NCBI GenBank assembly: GCA_030606505.1
Contig: JAUWGI010000032.1
Span: 1-7,784 of the forward strand
Direction of reading: 5' to 3'
DNA: 7,784 bases
Origin: Deltaproteobacteria bacterium
Lineage (GTDB): Bacteria; Chloroflexota; Dehalococcoidia; Dehalococcoidales; BS750m-G39
Below are positions 6,019-7,784 of the stretch, one piece after another (within the stretch, counting starts at the first letter, position 1; every line of letters begins with the position of its first letter). The translations under genes were made by a program, and so were the position numbers. The notes beneath the pieces were generated by a model. It did not search any database, had not been told where the DNA came from, and saw only the letters and a program-made list of their open reading frames with translations.

Positions 6019-6935
6019 TGTTTGATATCACCGGTAAAAGGTCTACCTTCCTGATTGTCTCGGAGATTGTCATCCTGATCGGCATTATCGCACTGGTGGT
6101 CTTTGGTCTCAAACCGGGGATTGAGTTCAGCAGCGGCTCCATGCTCACGCTGAACTTCGAGCAGGAGGTAGCCCAGAGTGAGCTAAAAGAGGAGCTGACC
6201 AGCCTGGGCTATGACAATGCTATCATTCAGCGCACCGGCGCCGGTGATTTCTTTATCCGCACCCAGGAGCTGGCGGCAGCGGAGAGGTTAGACCTGGAGG
6301 AGGCTCTGGGCGCCCGCTTCGGCGCCCTGACCGAGAGGGAATTTTATTCGGTGTCCTCGATGGTGGCCGCCGAGACCGTCAGTAACGCCATTATCGCCGT
6401 GGCGGTGGCCGCCGTGGGCATACTGCTCTATATTACCTGGGCGTTTCGCCGCATGCCCAAGCCCTTCCACTATGGCATCTGTGCCATCATCGCCCTGGTG
6501 CATGATGTGGTGGTGGTAACCGGTATTTTCTCCATCCTGGGCGCCATTATGGACTGGGAGATTAACATTATGTTCATCACCGGTGTTCTGGCCGTTATCG
6601 GTTACAGCATCAACAACACCGTGGTTGTCTTTGACCGCATCCGTGAGAATCTGAGAAGGGGAGTACACCCCGATTTCGAGATGGTGGTCAATAACAGCCT
6701 GGTGGATACCCTGAGCCGTTCCCTGAATACCAGCCTGACCACCTTTTTCGTGGTCTTAGCCCTGCTGCTCTTTGTCGGTGCCTCTATTCAGAACTTCGCC
6801 CTGGTTATGCTCATCGGCGTCATTGTCGGCACCTATAGCTCACTGTTCCTTGCCCCCACCCTGCTTATCGTCTGGGAGAGGGGGGAGTGGGGCAATCTGA
6901 TTCCTTTGCGCCGGGCTAAAACCAAAGAGGCATGA
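6018..6935 (+). CDS. secF: Protein translocase subunit SecF
   Basis: SecF is the membrane partner of SecD. The 305-residue protein has TM1 at about 10-30, GIEFSSG at 34-40 (equivalent of the GxDFxGG motif), an extracytoplasmic domain (31-120), and TM2-TM6 at about 121-141, 151-173, 183-203, 238-256 and 258-285. IGYSINNTVVVFDRIRENL (194-212) is the TM4 signature, but it reads NN where most SecF have ND; Arg234 in TLSRSLNTS is kept. The frame is open upstream to 5820 inside secD, but the ATG at 6018 gives the normal N-terminus (MFDITGKRSTFLI) and has GGGAG 8 nt before it. The TAATG overlap with secD implies translational coupling and matched amounts of the two subunits. It ends 3 nt before the next gene. 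Confidence 0.97.
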   Translation: MFDITGKRSTFLIVSEIVILIGIIALVVFGLKPGIEFSSGSMLTLNFEQEVAQSELKEELTSLGYDNAIIQRTGAGDFFIRTQELAAAERLDLEEALGARFGALTEREFYSVSSMVAAETVSNAIIAVAVAAVGILLYITWAFRRMPKPFHYGICAIIALVHDVVVVTGIFSILGAIMDWEINIMFITGVLAVIGYSINNTVVVFDRIRENLRRGVHPDFEMVVNNSLVDTLSRSLNTSLTTFFVVLALLLFVGASIQNFALVMLIGVIVGTYSSLFLAPTLLIVWERGEWGNLIPLRRAKTKEA

Positions 6936-6938
6936 ATC

Positions 6939-7784
6939 ATGCTGGCCACAAAAGAGAGCGCCGCCAAGCTGGCTATCTTTGCCGTCAGCCTGCTGATAGT
7001 GATTAAAACGGCCGCCAGCATCGTTACCGGCAGTATCGCCATTAGGGCTGACGCCGTCCACAGCATTATCGACCTCTTCGGGGTAATCATCGGCTACACC
7101 GGCATCAGGATTGCCAGCAAACCCCCCGACGAGCGCCACCCCTTTGGCCACGGCAAGGCGGAGAATATCGCCGGCGTGGTCATCGCCGCCATGATATTTG
7201 TCGCCGCCGGCATCATTGCCTACCAGGCGATAGTCAGGCTTATTGCCGGGGGAGTAGTGGAGCTGGTGACCCTGGGTATCTACGTGACGGCGGCGGCGGT
7301 AGCCGTAAACCTGCTTGTTTCCTGGTATCTATTAAGGGTAGCCCGCGCCACCGAATCTATAGCCCTGGAGGCCACCGCTCGCGACCTGCTCGCCGATGTG
7401 TTGAGTTCGGGGGCGGTCTTAGTCGGGCTGATTTTAGTCCAGTTCACCGGAATTGCCATACTGGACTCCATCGTCGCCCTGCTGGTAGCCATACTCATCG
7501 GCCGGACTGCCTTCCTCACCATGAAGAAGTCCTTCGGCGGCCTGATGGATATAAAGCTGCCCCAGGCGGAGGAGGACGAGATAGTCGCCTGCATCAAGGA
7601 ACACGGCGACCTGATAGCCGGTTTCCATAAGATACGCACCCGCAAGGCGGGCAGCCAGCGCCACATTGATTTTCACCTGGTGGTATCTAGGCATATCAGT
7701 GTGGAGAGAGCACACCGGCTGTGCGACCAGCTGGAGCAGGAGATAGAAACCAGGCTCTCCTATACCAGCGTCACCATTCATGTC
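6939..7784 (+). CDS. Cation diffusion facilitator (CDF) family metal transporter, 3' end missing
   Basis: CDF proteins are membrane antiporters that move Zn, Fe, Mn or similar divalent ions out of the cytoplasm in exchange for protons. 282 residues are visible and the frame is still open at the window edge; probably only a short tail is missing. TM2 carries ADAVHSIID (37-45) with the HxxxD pair His41/Asp45. HPFGHGKAE at 67-75 is a family signature before TM3. TM5 carries ARDLLADVLSS (147-157), where the pair is Asp149/Asp153 rather than the common His/Asp. The C-terminal cytoplasmic domain (about 205 onward) has the typical HKIRTRKAGSQRHIDFHLVV (230-249) with His230, His242 and His246. The start ATG 6939 has AAAGAGG 8 nt upstream inside the secF end and lies 3 nt after the secF stop, so it is in the same operon. 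Metal specificity cannot be read safely from this. Confidence 0.92.
   Translation, partial: MLATKESAAKLAIFAVSLLIVIKTAASIVTGSIAIRADAVHSIIDLFGVIIGYTGIRIASKPPDERHPFGHGKAENIAGVVIAAMIFVAAGIIAYQAIVRLIAGGVVELVTLGIYVTAAAVAVNLLVSWYLLRVARATESIALEATARDLLADVLSSGAVLVGLILVQFTGIAILDSIVALLVAILIGRTAFLTMKKSFGGLMDIKLPQAEEDEIVACIKEHGDLIAGFHKIRTRKAGSQRHIDFHLVVSRHISVERAHRLCDQLEQEIETRLSYTSVTIHV

Noticed and set aside
6233..6246. 14-bp perfect palindrome CACCGGCGCCGGTG
   Set aside because: It lies in the middle of secF coding for a normal stretch (TGAG) in GC-rich DNA; no promoter or partner copy was seen.

Overview
The window is a GC-rich stretch of a bacterial chromosome carrying mostly housekeeping genes. The protein flavour (peptide deformylase, the CCA-type nucleotidyltransferase with an HD domain, a short SecD and a separate SecF), the arrangement and the two small Cro/CI-type regulators look to me like Chloroflexota, class Dehalococcoidia. 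That placement rests on recognition only; no search was run.

Layout: (1) 1-2148, plus strand: the 3' part of priA (replication restart helicase), then def (peptide deformylase) 24 nt downstream, probably co-transcribed. (2) 2162-3013: a regulator island of two divergent helix-turn-helix genes, one on minus (2162-2449) and one on plus (2612-3013). They are separated by an AT-rich 162-bp region with two near-consensus sigma-70 promoters. Each promoter overlaps a palindrome with the same core, GCCA(A/G)TTGGC. The plus-strand gene appears to be transcribed without a leader. (3) 3014-3167: an intergenic stretch with a strong intrinsic terminator and a new promoter. (4) 3168-7784, plus strand: a tight operon of a tRNA nucleotidyltransferase/HD protein, secD, secF (1-nt overlap with secD) and a cation diffusion facilitator transporter cut off by the window end.

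How they work together: PriA and deformylase are core replication and translation functions; the nucleotidyltransferase matures tRNA 3' ends; SecD and SecF form the membrane complex that helps SecYEG-translocated proteins leave the channel; the last gene exports divalent metal ions. The regulator island looks like an insert between core genes, and its paired operators suggest two mutually linked or autoregulated repressors. This is the least ordinary part of the window. Other points of interest are residue-level: an Asn at the expected proton-relay Asp of SecF, a missing flexible loop and an altered EDxxR motif in the nucleotidyltransferase, and an Asp for the usual His in TM5 of the metal transporter. 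I see no tRNA, rRNA, CRISPR array, insertion sequence or transposase.
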